From contig VXMI01000075.1 in NCBI GenBank assembly GCA_009841165.1, positions 1-40,704 on the forward strand: 40,704 nucleotides of DNA, written 5' to 3'. Made by a program: the position numbers and the translations under genes. Under the pieces are notes generated by a model, which was given only the letters and a program-made list of their open reading frames with translations, had not been told where the DNA came from and made no database searches. This stretch comes from Gemmatimonadota bacterium. GTDB taxonomy: Bacteria; Gemmatimonadota; Gemmatimonadetes; Longimicrobiales; Gaopeijiaceae. Shown one piece after another: positions 33,069 to 40,704 of this stretch; position 1 is the stretch's first letter, and every line of letters begins with the position of its first letter.

Positions 33069-34480
33069 CCGACGCTTCCTTCCATTTCAAGCTCGATCAG
33101 CCGGTTGAGCTCGACCGCGTACTCGAGCGGCAGCTCCTTCGCGATCGGCTCGATGAACCCACGCACGATGAGCGCCATGGCCTCGGCCTCGTCCATGCCC
33201 CGGCTCATGAGGTAGAAGAGCTGTTCGTCGCCCACCTTCGAAACGGTCGCCTCATGACCCACCGAGGCGCTACGTTCGTCGATCTCGATGTAGGGGAACG
33301 TATCGGTGCGCGAGGTCTCGTTGATGAGAAGCGCGTCGCACTCGACGTTCGACTTCGCGTTGGTGGCCCCGTCGTAGACCTTGCACAGGCCCCGGTATGA
33401 AGAACGGCCCGTGCCCTTGGAGATCGATTTGGACACGATGCTCGAGGAGGTGTTGGGCGCGACATGGATCACCTTACCGCCCGTGTCCTGGTGCTGTCCG
33501 TCACCGGCGTAAGCGATCGACAGAATGTCGCCGTGTGCGCCTTCTTCCATCAGGTAGCAGGACGGGTACTTCATGGTGAGCTTGGAGCCGAGATTGCCGT
33601 CGAGCCATTCCATGTGGGCACCCCGGTGCACCAGCGCGCGCTGGGTCACCAGGTTGTACATGTTGTTCGACCAGTTCTGGATCGTCGTGTAACGGAAGTA
33701 GGCGTCCTTCTTGACGACGATTTCGATCACCCCGGAGTGGAAGGAATCGGTGGAGTAGATCGGCGCCGTGCACCCCTCGATGTAGTGCGCACGCGAGCCC
33801 TCGTCGGCGATGATGAGCGTGCGCTCGAACTGCCCCAGACGCTCCTGGTTGACGCGGAAGTAGGCCTGGAGCGGCGTCTCGAGTTGAACCCCCGGCGGGA
33901 TGTAGACGAAGGATCCCCCCGACCAGACCGCCGAATTGAGCGCCGCAAACTTGTTGTCCGCCGCGGGAATCACGGTTCCGAAGTACTTGCGGAACAGCTC
34001 AGGGTGGTTTTTCAGCCCATCCTCGATCGAATCGAAGATCACGCCCTTCGCCTCCCACTCCTCCTTCAGCGAGTGGTAGACCATCTCGGAGTCGTACTGG
34101 GCCCCGACGCCGGCCAGGATCTTCCGCTCGGCCTCGGGAATGCCCAGCCTCTCGAAGGTCAGCTTGATGTTCTCGGGGACGTCGTCCCAGGACCGCTCCA
34201 TCTGTTCCTGCGGCTTGACGTAGAAGTAGGTCTGGTCGAGCGTCTCCTGCAGTTCGGACAGGTCGCCGCCCCACTCGGGCATGGGCTTCGATTCGTAGAT
34301 CTTCAGTGCCTTGAGGCGTCGTGCGAGCATCCAGGCCGGCTCGTCCTTGCGCCCCGAAATCTGTCGAACGATGTCGGCGTCCAGACCGGGTCTCGTGCGA
34401 AACACAGGCTCGGAATCGGTAACAAAACCGAACTTGTAGTCATCAAGCCCCAGTCCCTGTATGACTTCGTTGCTGGGCAT
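33065..34480 (-). CDS. sufB: Fe-S cluster assembly protein SufB
   Basis: 471 residues, ATG with AAGGAG 7 nt upstream. Typical SufB segments include [18 protein letters not shown], a [13 protein letters not shown] strand and the essential C-terminal Cys in [17 protein letters not shown], followed by [19 protein letters not shown]. SufB is the scaffold subunit on which the new cluster is built. It lies between sufC and sufD on the same strand. Length is close to the usual 480-495. Confidence 0.96.
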   Translation of the reverse strand: MPSNEVIQGLGLDDYKFGFVTDSEPVFRTRPGLDADIVRQISGRKDEPAWMLARRLKALKIYESKPMPEWGGDLSELQETLDQTYFYVKPQEQMERSWDDVPENIKLTFERLGIPEAERKILAGVGAQYDSEMVYHSLKEEWEAKGVIFDSIEDGLKNHPELFRKYFGTVIPAADNKFAALNSAVWSGGSFVYIPPGVQLETPLQAYFRVNQERLGQFERTLIIADEGSRAHYIEGCTAPIYSTDSFHSGVIEIVVKKDAYFRYTTIQNWSNNMYNLVTQRALVHRGAHMEWLDGNLGSKLTMKYPSCYLMEEGAHGDILSIAYAGDGQHQDTGGKVIHVAPNTSSSIVSKSISKGTGRSSYRGLCKVYDGATNAKSNVECDALLINETSRTDTFPYIEIDERSASVGHEATVSKVGDEQLFYLMSRGMDEAEAMALIVRGFIEPIAKELPLEYAVELNRLIELEMEGSVG

Positions 34481-34533
34481 CAGCTTCTCCTTGCTACCGC
34501 CAGACGGCCGCTGCGTGTCAACCGACGCTGCGG

Positions 34534-35307
34534 TCAGACTGCATGTGCTATTCTGTATTCCTCGTACCCGCGCGCCTCGAGCTCCATGGCTACCTCAGGG
34601 CCACCCGATTCCACGATCCGGCCCCTGTACATCACGTGGACCACGTCGGGGATGACGTGGTTCAGGATCCGCTGATAGTGGGTGATGAGGAGGACCGACA
34701 TGTCGGGGTTCTCTTCACGAAGCGTGTTCACCCCGTGGGCGACGATCTTGAGGGCGTCGATGTCCAGCCCCGAATCGGTCTCGTCCATCAAGGCCAGGGC
34801 GGGCTTCAGCACGGACATCTGCAGGATCTCGTTGCGCTTCTTCTCTCCGCCGCTGAACCCGTCGTTGATCGGTCGCTGGGCGAATGAGGGGTCCATGTCC
34901 AGCAACTCCATCCGCTCCATGAGGAGTTCCTGGAAGTCGAACAGGTCCAGTTCCTCGTCGTCCCCCAGCCTCGCCTGCAGCGCGGTGCGCAGGAAGTTGG
35001 CGATCGAAACGCCGGGAATCGCGATCGGGTACTGGAACGCCATGAAGATACCGGCCTGGGATCGCTCGTCCGGCTCCATCTCGAGAAGGTCCTCGCCCTG
35101 GAACGCAACCGAACCGGCCGTGACCTGGTAGGCCGGATGACCCGCGACGACCTTCGCCAGCGTGCTCTTGCCGGACCCGTTGGGACCCATGATTGCGTGG
35201 GTCTCGCCGGGACGGATGTTCAGGTCCACGCCCCTCAGAATATCGAGATCCTCTTCGGCCACCCTGGCGCGGAGGCCGGTCACCGAGAGGATTGCCTTGT
35301 CGTTCAT
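34534..35307 (-). CDS. sufC: Fe-S assembly ATPase SufC
   Basis: 257 residues from an ATG at 35307. Walker A is [10 protein letters not shown], the ABC signature is [11 protein letters not shown] and Walker B is [12 protein letters not shown], followed by the switch His in [10 protein letters not shown]. SufC is the soluble ABC-type ATPase that drives the SufBD scaffold. It is the first gene of sufC-sufB-sufD-Rieske-sufS, and a Fur-box-like element lies 21 bp upstream of its start. Confidence 0.96.
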   Translation of the reverse strand: MNDKAILSVTGLRARVAEEDLDILRGVDLNIRPGETHAIMGPNGSGKSTLAKVVAGHPAYQVTAGSVAFQGEDLLEMEPDERSQAGIFMAFQYPIAIPGVSIANFLRTALQARLGDDEELDLFDFQELLMERMELLDMDPSFAQRPINDGFSGGEKKRNEILQMSVLKPALALMDETDSGLDIDALKIVAHGVNTLREENPDMSVLLITHYQRILNHVIPDVVHVMYRGRIVESGGPEVAMELEARGYEEYRIAHAV

Positions 35308-35327
35308 CCAGCAAGCTCCGAGTATTC

Positions 35328-35346
35328 GATAATAAGAATCATTATT
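35328..35346. promoter_or_regulatory. Fur-box-like operator upstream of sufC
   Basis: This 19-bp sequence (GATAATAAGAATCATTATT) agrees with the classical Fur box GATAATGATAATCATTATC at 16 of 19 positions and is strikingly AT-rich against its surroundings. It lies 21 bp before the sufC start, where bound Fur would block transcription when iron is plentiful. A Fur paralogue or another iron/redox regulator could bind the same sequence. Confidence 0.75.
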
Positions 35347-35359
35347 GTTAGGGACACCA

Positions 35360-35388
35360 AAGCTACCCGAGAGGCCCCCTCGCGTCAA
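35360..35388 (-). promoter_or_regulatory. Possible sigma-70 promoter for the suf operon
   Basis: On the minus strand TTGACG (35388-35383) is followed after 17 bp by TAGCTT (35365-35360). The -35 is good, the -10 weak. Transcription would start near 35353, so the Fur-like box would lie just downstream of the start site. Confidence 0.35.
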
Positions 35389-35415
35389 GTCGGATCAAGC
35401 GGCAGCGCGCCAGCG

Positions 35416-35444
35416 GTTCAGCAACACTTAACACATTGCTGAAC
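35416..35444. repeat. Perfect 9-bp inverted repeat between TPR gene and sufC
   Basis: GTTCAGCAA (35416-35424) and TTGCTGAAC (35436-35444) are perfect reverse complements with 11 nt between. Two direct copies of ACACTTA (35424-35430 and 35447-35453) overlap or flank it. It could be an operator for the suf operon or a hairpin terminator after the TPR gene; no T-run follows in the direction of transcription. Confidence 0.5.
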
Positions 35445-35465
35445 AAACACTTATGTGCGTTGGGA

Positions 35466-37094
35466 CTAGAAGATCGCCCCCCTGATCCACGTGTCCGATC
35501 TGGCCCAGGAGTCCTCGAAGCGCTTGTGCACCGCGTCAGCTTCGTCCGAGCGATCCTGAGCGCGCAGGGCGGCTTCGAGACCGAACAGCGACCACCCGTT
35601 CCGGGGATGGTCCTCGAGCGCAGCCTCGAAGACGCGTTCCGCGTCCTCGAAGCGTTCGAGTTTCAGGAACAGATCGCCCAACCAGTGCCGCGCCGAGAAG
35701 TTCAGCGGTTCGGGCTCATCGTAGCGCAGTCCGTCCTCGATCGTCACTGCGGTCTCCAGCACTCCGATCGCTCCCTCGGCGTCGCCTTCGTAGCGAAGGA
35801 TCTCGCCCTCGAGGATCCCCGCAACGACCCCCAGTAGATCGGCAGCGGAGTGGCCCCGGAAGCTCCCGCTTGCGGGCGTATCCTCGGCTGCCTGCCGCAC
35901 CCGCTCCAGGTAGACCGACGCGCGCCCCGGCTCGTCATGTCGCAGATACGCGTAGCCCCGCGCGAAGTCCCAGAACCCCCTCTGGATGCCGCTTTCGGGT
36001 GGATCGTCCAGCTCGAGAATCTCGTCGAAGCGGCCGAACCGGAGCAGCGTCATGCTCTCATAGAAGTTGCCGCTGGGAACGATCTTGCCGTAGTCCCTCG
36101 CCGCCTGGACGGCGACCGCGCCCTGGCCGTCCATCGAGGCCGCGAAGAGGAGCATGTGAAGGTTGTGCGAGGGGTAGATGGCCCACGCGATGTCCTCTTC
36201 GGCGCGCAGATCCGAGTGCCACGCGGCGAGGTTGGCCCGGACCGCGTCACCCCAGCGCCCGACGCGGTTGTACGTGTGGGACGGCATGTGTTGGATGTGG
36301 CTTGCCCCGGGTATCGAGGGACCGAGATGGTCCGCGCACGCCTCGGCCCTTTCGGGCTGGACGGTGGGCTCGGTGGCGTGGACGTACAGGTGGCAGGCCC
36401 CCGGATGCGTGATGTCCATCGCCAGAACGGCCTCGAGAATACCGTGGATCTTCTTCACAGCCGGCCTTTCGATGTCCCAGCGGCCCCGGCGCGGCTCCAG
36501 CAGCATCAGCGACTCACCGTAGAGCGTGCCCACGTCCAGATCGTGGGGAAACCGCTCGTATACCTCCCCCATCGCCCGGGCGTAGGCCGAGTCCAGCTGC
36601 TTGCGCACTACATCGTCGTGTTCGGGCACGTACCGCACTGCCGTCGCATCGATAAGCGCCTGCTCCACCTCGTTGGCGTGCCGCGGCGCGAGTTCCCGGG
36701 CCTTGACGATGTTCTCATACGCCCGAGGGGCATCGTCGGGGCCCATGCCGCCGTTCAGATAGGGGCCCCATGCCCACGCTTCGCCCCAGAAGCACATCGC
36801 GCATTCGGGGTCTTCCTTCTGGGCCTGGCGGAACGACCGGGCCGCCCGAAGGGGTGTAAAGGCGTACATCATCTGGACGCCCTGGTCGAAGAACTGCTGT
36901 GCACGGAACGATTTCGTCGTGATTGGACGGGTCAGGGGACCGAGGGCCTCGGGGTAGTAGGTGGCCTCCTCGTCGAAACCCGCCGGGTACTCCACCTCCT
37001 GCGTGGCGGAGGGGCCAGCGGCGATGGCACCAACCAGCTGGACGGTCAGGATCACGAAGATGGCGCGCCAGCGCCGGGTACATGCGGGTTCCAT
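35466..37094 (-). CDS. Exported TPR protein with conserved Cys/His segments
   Basis: 542 residues from an ATG at 37094 with AGGAA 7 nt upstream. A signal peptide is visible (RAIFVILTVQLVGAIAAGP). The body is TPR-like helical repeats, for example LRAARSFRQAQKEDPECAMC and LGDLFLKLERFEDAERVFEAAL. Between repeats are conserved motifs CAMCFWGEAWAWGP, THPGACHLYVHA and HMPSHTYNRVGRW, seen in a family of exported TPR proteins of Gemmatimonadota and relatives. The His/Cys clustering suggests metal or cofactor binding, but no enzyme function is known to me. It is divergent from the second ECF sigma gene. Confidence 0.82.
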   Translation of the reverse strand: MEPACTRRWRAIFVILTVQLVGAIAAGPSATQEVEYPAGFDEEATYYPEALGPLTRPITTKSFRAQQFFDQGVQMMYAFTPLRAARSFRQAQKEDPECAMCFWGEAWAWGPYLNGGMGPDDAPRAYENIVKARELAPRHANEVEQALIDATAVRYVPEHDDVVRKQLDSAYARAMGEVYERFPHDLDVGTLYGESLMLLEPRRGRWDIERPAVKKIHGILEAVLAMDITHPGACHLYVHATEPTVQPERAEACADHLGPSIPGASHIQHMPSHTYNRVGRWGDAVRANLAAWHSDLRAEEDIAWAIYPSHNLHMLLFAASMDGQGAVAVQAARDYGKIVPSGNFYESMTLLRFGRFDEILELDDPPESGIQRGFWDFARGYAYLRHDEPGRASVYLERVRQAAEDTPASGSFRGHSAADLLGVVAGILEGEILRYEGDAEGAIGVLETAVTIEDGLRYDEPEPLNFSARHWLGDLFLKLERFEDAERVFEAALEDHPRNGWSLFGLEAALRAQDRSDEADAVHKRFEDSWARSDTWIRGAIF

Positions 37095-37246
37095 GTTCTT
37101 CCTGTTCGATCGAGTGTGGGAACGGTGCAAACTCGGACGCAAAGTGTGTATCGGTGGGGCAGCCCGCCAGTCCCCCGATCCGTTAGAATGATTCCGGTGC
37201 GCCGTTCGTACCCGATTCATGCCTTCGAATCCAACCTGGAGGAAGC
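37095..37246. promoter_or_regulatory. Divergent intergenic region, TPR gene / second ECF sigma gene
   Basis: 152 bp. A -10-like TAGAAT lies at 37184-37189 on the plus strand without a recognisable -35. TGGAGGAAG at 37237-37245 serves the TTG start of the sigma gene. GGAAC near 37118 resembles the -35 of ECF promoters but has no good -10 partner. Confidence 0.35.
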
Positions 37247-37870
37247 TTGCTCCCTGACCTGGAGAGGGAACTCCTGCGAAAGTGTCAGGCGGGCGATGCC
37301 CGCTTCTTCGAACCGATTGTCAGAGCCTACGAACGACCGGGCTTGCGGGTGGCCCTGGGCATGATGGGGAATCAGGACGACGCCATGGATGCGCTGCAGG
37401 ACGCCTTCGTGAAAACCTGGCGTTCCCTGGGACGATTCGACCTCAAACGGCCATTTGGACCATGGTTCTTTCAGATTCTCCGCAACCAGTGCAGGGACGC
37501 GCTTCGCAGCCGCAACGTACGCTTCCGGCTCGAAGCCCTGGACGAACGACTGGAGATGCGGCCCTCCGACCCGGAGATGCGTCCGGACCGGATCCGCGAA
37601 CGGAGGGAGGCACGGGAACGGCTTTGGAAGGCGCTGGAACAACTGAGTGAAGATCACCGAGAGGTGCTCGTGCTGAAGGAAATCGAAGGATTCCGCTACG
37701 GCGAGATCGCTGGCATACTGAACATCCCCGAAGGGACGGTGGCGAGCCGCCTCTTCCATGCGCGACGGGCGTTGGCGAACGTGTTGCGTGGAGGCTCCGG
37801 CACCGCCGCGCTGAAGAGCGACCAGCCCGACACCGGAGACCGGCCGGAGAATCGCGGGACGGATCCATGA
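37247..37870 (+). CDS. ECF-type RNA polymerase sigma factor (second module)
   Basis: 207 residues from a TTG directly after a strong TGGAGGAAG. Region 2 is seen as MGNQDDAMDALQDAFVKTWRSL and FFQILRNQCRDALRSR; region 4 as LSEDHREVLVLKEIEGFRYGEIAGIL with a final RLFHARRALANVL. It should control a small envelope- or stress-related regulon with its coupled antagonist, whose start overlaps this stop (ATGA). A charged linker connects regions 2 and 4. Confidence 0.93.
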   Translation: MLPDLERELLRKCQAGDARFFEPIVRAYERPGLRVALGMMGNQDDAMDALQDAFVKTWRSLGRFDLKRPFGPWFFQILRNQCRDALRSRNVRFRLEALDERLEMRPSDPEMRPDRIRERREARERLWKALEQLSEDHREVLVLKEIEGFRYGEIAGILNIPEGTVASRLFHARRALANVLRGGSGTAALKSDQPDTGDRPENRGTDP

Positions 37871-38301
37871 GCAAGAACATTCCTGCAAAGGTCAACCAGG
37901 AAGACCTGATGCGCTTTCTCGACGGAGAAGTGTCCCCGGAGAAGAGAGCGGAAGTGGAGCGATTCCTGGAGACGTCGAGCGAACTCCGTCGCGAGGTGGC
38001 CCTGTTCCGTTCGATGAAGGAAGAGTTTCAGGATCTGTCGTTCGCCAACTACCGTGCCGATTCCGTATGGGACCGCATCAGGTCCCGGATCACCCAGCCG
38101 GTGGGGTGGATTCTCACCATTGCCGGCACCGTCGCCTGGCTCGCCTACGGCGCATGGTCCTTCGTCCGGTCCCCTTCGGGCATCGTGGTCAAGCTCGCGA
38201 CCGGGGGCGTCGCGATCGGCATCCTCGTGCTGCTGGCCAATGTGATCTGGGACCGCTACAGGACCTACGGCACGGACCCGTACCGGAACGTGCAGCGATG
38301 A
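37867..38301 (+). CDS. Putative zinc-less anti-sigma factor
   Basis: 144 residues, overlapping the sigma stop by 4 bp. The N-terminal LMRFLDGEVSPEKRAEVERFL aligns with the helix of zf-HC2 anti-sigma domains, but the His and Cys ligands of the HxxxCxxC motif are absent. Two transmembrane helices follow (VGWILTIAGTVAWLAYGAW and LATGGVAIGILVLLANVIW) with a short C-terminal tail. It would hold the sigma factor at the membrane. Role inferred from position and topology. Confidence 0.8.
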   Translation: MSKNIPAKVNQEDLMRFLDGEVSPEKRAEVERFLETSSELRREVALFRSMKEEFQDLSFANYRADSVWDRIRSRITQPVGWILTIAGTVAWLAYGAWSFVRSPSGIVVKLATGGVAIGILVLLANVIWDRYRTYGTDPYRNVQR

Positions 38302-38627
38302 TCGTCGCCACGACCGAAACCGTTGCGGGATACAGGGTGACCCGCACCCTTGGACTGGTCAGGGGAAGCTCCGTGCGAGTCCGCCACCTGGGCCAGGATC
38401 TGATCGCCAGTCTTCGAAACATCGCCGGCGGCGAGGTGTTCGAGTACACCAAGCTGCTCGCCGAGGTCAGAGAGCAGTCGGTGGACCGAATGATCGCCGA
38501 CGCCGAGGCTCTCGGCGCCAACGGCATCCTGTGCGTGCGCTTCCAGTCGGCCGAGGTGAGCCGGGGTGGCGCCGAAATGATGTGCTACGGCACCGCGGTG
38601 GAGCTGCGCCGGGCCGACCAGGTCTGA
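38298..38627 (+). CDS. YbjQ/UPF0145 family protein
   Basis: 109 residues, start overlapping the anti-sigma stop (ATGA). The sequence MIVATTETVAGYRVTRTLG, later RNIAGGEVFEYTKLLAEVRE and DAEALGANGILCVRF, is the UPF0145/YbjQ fold, a small pentamer-forming family proposed to bind metal or ligands but without known function. Being the third gene of a tightly coupled sigma/anti-sigma operon suggests it takes part in the same signalling. Confidence 0.9.
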   Translation: MIVATTETVAGYRVTRTLGLVRGSSVRVRHLGQDLIASLRNIAGGEVFEYTKLLAEVREQSVDRMIADAEALGANGILCVRFQSAEVSRGGAEMMCYGTAVELRRADQV

Positions 38628-38660
38628 TCAACGGCGCCTGGCCCGGGCGGAGAGTTCCGT

Positions 38661-39383
38661 TCAGCCCCCGTCGCGCACCTTCTCCGCCGCGGACTCCGCC
38701 GATGGCAAGGTTCCTGCCGAGCGCCGCCGCCTGTAGTGCATCATCTGCATGTGATGGACCCGGCTGATGATCACGAACAGGAGCAGGCTCGCCGGAATCA
38801 GGACGCCTTGCGATACCGCCTCGCCCAGGTGTTCGGCGGCGCCTTCGTCGATCCCGTCGATGCCTTTCCGCACCGCCCAGGTCACCCCGCCCGCCGTTGA
38901 CGGTGCCGCGATCGTGAGCAGCCACCAGCAAGGCAGCAGCGCCGATACCCGCTGTCGCTGCCAGCCGGACGGACTCGCATTCGCCTTCCAGATCTCTCTC
39001 ATGGCCTGGTAGGGCTTCCAGAAGTTCGCAATCGGGACGAAGTACCACCCGACGGCACCCCCCGGAGTGAACGCCATCTCCGCAGCACCGAGCGCGCGGG
39101 CGTTGCTGTTGGCCCTGTAGATCCACCTGGAAACGACAACGGCGGTGATCAGCGCGGCCAGCCCCAGAAAGATGCGGAAGCCCCAGACTTCCGGCGACGC
39201 CAGGGACTCGCCCGTTTCAGAAAACGACCGATAGGCGCGAGCATGGTGCTGGATCCCCATGAGTGCGGCGAACACGCTGACACACAGGAATCCCCTGGCC
39301 TGATTCGCCAGGCTCGTCGGATCCTGAAACACGGATCGCGGCGTCGGGGACTTCAAGGGCTCGACTTGTGGGTCAGGTACCAT
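38661..39383 (-). CDS. DUF4328 membrane protein (copy A)
   Basis: 240 residues from an ATG at 39383. Several membrane helices; the segments RWIYRANSNARALGA and GWYFVPIANFWKPYQAMREIW are the DUF4328 signature. Function unknown. The start overlaps the 3' end of the homologous upstream gene by 11 bp, so the pair is coupled. Confidence 0.85.
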   Translation of the reverse strand: MVPDPQVEPLKSPTPRSVFQDPTSLANQARGFLCVSVFAALMGIQHHARAYRSFSETGESLASPEVWGFRIFLGLAALITAVVVSRWIYRANSNARALGAAEMAFTPGGAVGWYFVPIANFWKPYQAMREIWKANASPSGWQRQRVSALLPCWWLLTIAAPSTAGGVTWAVRKGIDGIDEGAAEHLGEAVSQGVLIPASLLLFVIISRVHHMQMMHYRRRRSAGTLPSAESAAEKVRDGG

Positions 39384-40020
39384 CGGCAACCTGCCTCCCG
39401 TAGTGTACCATCTGATTGTGGTGCACGCGGCGGATGATCGCAATGAGAATCAGGGCCAGCGCAGTGTCCATCAGGGAACTCGCGATCCCTGTACTCGCCT
39501 GGACGATCTCGGCACCCCTCTCGTCGAGGCGGCGTCCTGCCCACCAATCCACCAGGGATACCCCCCAGAACGGCACGATCCAGAAGATCCACCACCAGAG
39601 CAACAAGGGCGATGCCAGTCTTCCCCGCCAATCTGACGGGTTGGCGCTCGCCAGCCAGATCTCCTTCATGGCCTGGTACGGTTTCCAGAACCACGCGACG
39701 GGGATGAAGTACCAGCCCACGGCCCACCCCGGCGTGAATCTCATGTCGACCCCACCGAGCTGTCTGGCATTGTAGTTGGCGCGGTGAATCCAGGTGAGTA
39801 CGAGGATCGCGGTGATGAGCATGATCGCGATTCGACCGAATGCCCAGGCGATTCCGAGTGCCGAAAATGTTGCCGGGGAATCCTCGCCCCCATAGCCGGG
39901 CAACTCGCTGAAGAAGTTCCATCCCGAGAGGAGCGAAACGAGCATGGATGCATAGAGGAAGTACGTCGTCCAACGGGTCACCCCGGTCGGGTCATCGAAG
40001 TATGACTGTTGCTCATTCAT
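39373..40020 (-). CDS. DUF4328 membrane protein (copy B)
   Basis: 215 residues from an ATG at 40020. It shares TWIHRANYNARQLGG and GWYFIPVAWFWKPYQAMKEIW with the next gene, an evident tandem duplication that has diverged elsewhere. About four to five membrane helices. Its start overlaps the stop of the DNA methyltransferase gene by 8 bp, suggesting translational coupling. Function unknown. Confidence 0.87.
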   Translation of the reverse strand: MNEQQSYFDDPTGVTRWTTYFLYASMLVSLLSGWNFFSELPGYGGEDSPATFSALGIAWAFGRIAIMLITAILVLTWIHRANYNARQLGGVDMRFTPGWAVGWYFIPVAWFWKPYQAMKEIWLASANPSDWRGRLASPLLLWWWIFWIVPFWGVSLVDWWAGRRLDERGAEIVQASTGIASSLMDTALALILIAIIRRVHHNQMVHYGRQVADGT

Positions 40021-40704
40021 GATTTCGTCTCCCAGTCGCGCCGAACCCCACGCACTCGACCCCGAACCCCTCCAGCCGCTTCGCCATCACCCGCGCCGCC
40101 TCCGGATTCGAGTCCACCAGTATGTACTGCCTTCCGTGGCGAGCAGCAGCCTCGCCCGTCGTGCCGCTGCCCGCGAAGAAGTCGAGCACGGTGTCCCCCA
40201 CATTGGAGTGCACCTTCACGATACGCTCCAGCACCCCCAGCGGCTTCTGCGTGGGGTACCCCGTCTTCTCGCCGCCGGTGGGACTCACGATCGTGTGCCA
40301 CCAGACGTCGGTGGGCGTCTTGCCGCGCGCGGCCTTCTCCTTGCCGACCAGCCCCGGAGCCATGTACGGAATCCGGTCCATCTGGTCGTAGTTGAACGTG
40401 TACGCGGCCGGATCCCTCGCGTACCAGAAGATCGTGTCGTGTTTGGCGGGCCACTTGCGCTTCGAACGCGCGCCGTAATCGTACGCCCAGATGATCTCGT
40501 TCATGAACGAGGCGCGCCCGAAGATCTCGTCGAGCAGAATCTTGCAGTAGTGCGCTTCGCGGTAGTCGATGTGGAGGAAGAGCGACCCCGCGGGCGCGAG
40601 CACCCTGTGCGCCTCCCGAAGCCGCAGTTCGAGAAAGGCCAGGTAGTCGGGGTGGCGGTCGTCGTAGCTGCTGCGCCCCAGGATCGTGGTGCGGTAGCGG
40701 GCGC
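40013..40704 (-). CDS. Site-specific DNA methyltransferase, N-terminus beyond window
   Basis: The frame is open to the right edge; 230 codons of the C-terminal part are visible. LDFFAGSGTTGEAAARHGR is the AdoMet-binding motif (FxGxG), following GYPTQKPLGVLERIV, the order of N4/N6 amino-methyltransferases in which the catalytic DPP(Y/F) motif lies upstream, here outside the window. It would methylate adenine-N6 or cytosine-N4 in a specific site. No endonuclease gene is visible on this side. It overlaps the DUF4328 gene by 8 bp. Confidence 0.92.
   Translation of the reverse strand, partial: ARYRTTILGRSSYDDRHPDYLAFLELRLREAHRVLAPAGSLFLHIDYREAHYCKILLDEIFGRASFMNEIIWAYDYGARSKRKWPAKHDTIFWYARDPAAYTFNYDQMDRIPYMAPGLVGKEKAARGKTPTDVWWHTIVSPTGGEKTGYPTQKPLGVLERIVKVHSNVGDTVLDFFAGSGTTGEAAARHGRQYILVDSNPEAARVMAKRLEGFGVECVGFGATGRRNHE

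Noticed and set aside
37118-37140. ECF-type autoregulated promoter (GGAAC -35) upstream of the second sigma gene
   Set aside because: No suitable -10 partner at the expected spacing.
1-40704. tRNA, rRNA, CRISPR arrays or insertion sequences
   Set aside because: No tRNA-like T-loop/acceptor arrangement, regular repeat-spacer pattern or transposase motif was seen. A dedicated search (tRNAscan, CRISPR finder, IS search) was not possible here.

Overview
This is 40.7 kb of GC-rich bacterial DNA with short gaps, many ATGA/GTGA/TTGA stop-start overlaps and frequent GTG/TTG starts. It shows no tRNA, rRNA, CRISPR array or insertion sequence. The mix resembles Gemmatimonadota: six-bladed beta-propeller lipoproteins with a GEGPGE(F/L) motif, a choice-of-anchor-B LVIVD lipoprotein, a HEAT-repeat protein behind an ECF sigma/anti-sigma pair, a TPR protein with an HMPSHTYNRVGRW-type motif, and a Rieske protein inside a SUF operon. 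The phylum is an inference from gene content, not from a marker gene.

Layout. 1-3.2 kb: a truncated SGLT-like sodium/solute symporter, divergent from a GH63-type glycosidase lipoprotein. 3.3-9.3 kb (+): propeller lipoprotein, ECF sigma factor, membrane partner, HEAT-repeat exported protein, then (behind a perfect CRP-type palindrome) a second propeller lipoprotein. 9.3-14.4 kb: a redox/stress group with an OsmC-family gene, diaminopropionate ammonia-lyase, MsrA, a voltage-gated-type K+ channel with a zinc ribbon, a DUF1707/LiaF-like protein, DoxX and a bacilliredoxin. 14.5-19.4 kb (+): a three-subunit molybdenum hydroxylase of the 4-hydroxybenzoyl-CoA reductase type, interrupted by a DUF1460 amidase-like gene. 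20.0-20.7 kb: a VapBC-type toxin-antitoxin pair. 20.7-26.4 kb: thiolase, zinc alcohol dehydrogenase, ADP-forming acyl-CoA synthetase and enoyl-CoA hydratase. 26.4-30.0 kb (-): a D-aminoacylase-like amidohydrolase and two lipoproteins. 30.0-35.5 kb (-): sufC-sufB-sufD-Rieske-sufS behind a Fur-box-like sequence. 35.5-40.7 kb: TPR protein, a second ECF sigma/anti-sigma/YbjQ operon, two tandem DUF4328 membrane proteins, and a DNA methyltransferase that runs off the right end.

Most striking observation: the OsmC-family gene (9283-9747, minus) is interrupted by one in-frame TGA exactly where the family has its first redox cysteine. The 40 bases after the TGA can fold into a hairpin with the geometry of a bacterial SECIS element (perfect 6-bp apical stem, UGGAG loop, loop starting 25 nt after the UGA). 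I read it as a selenocysteine-containing OsmC-like peroxidase. It sits beside MsrA and near a bacilliredoxin, which fits a thiol/selenol peroxide-defence neighbourhood. The selenocysteine machinery is not in this window.

Functional links (inference): the Mo-hydroxylase, thiolase, hydratase and acyl-CoA synthetase suit CoA-dependent breakdown of aromatic or branched acids; the SUF operon could supply the Fe-S clusters those enzymes need; the two sigma/anti-sigma modules and the lipoproteins suggest envelope sensing.
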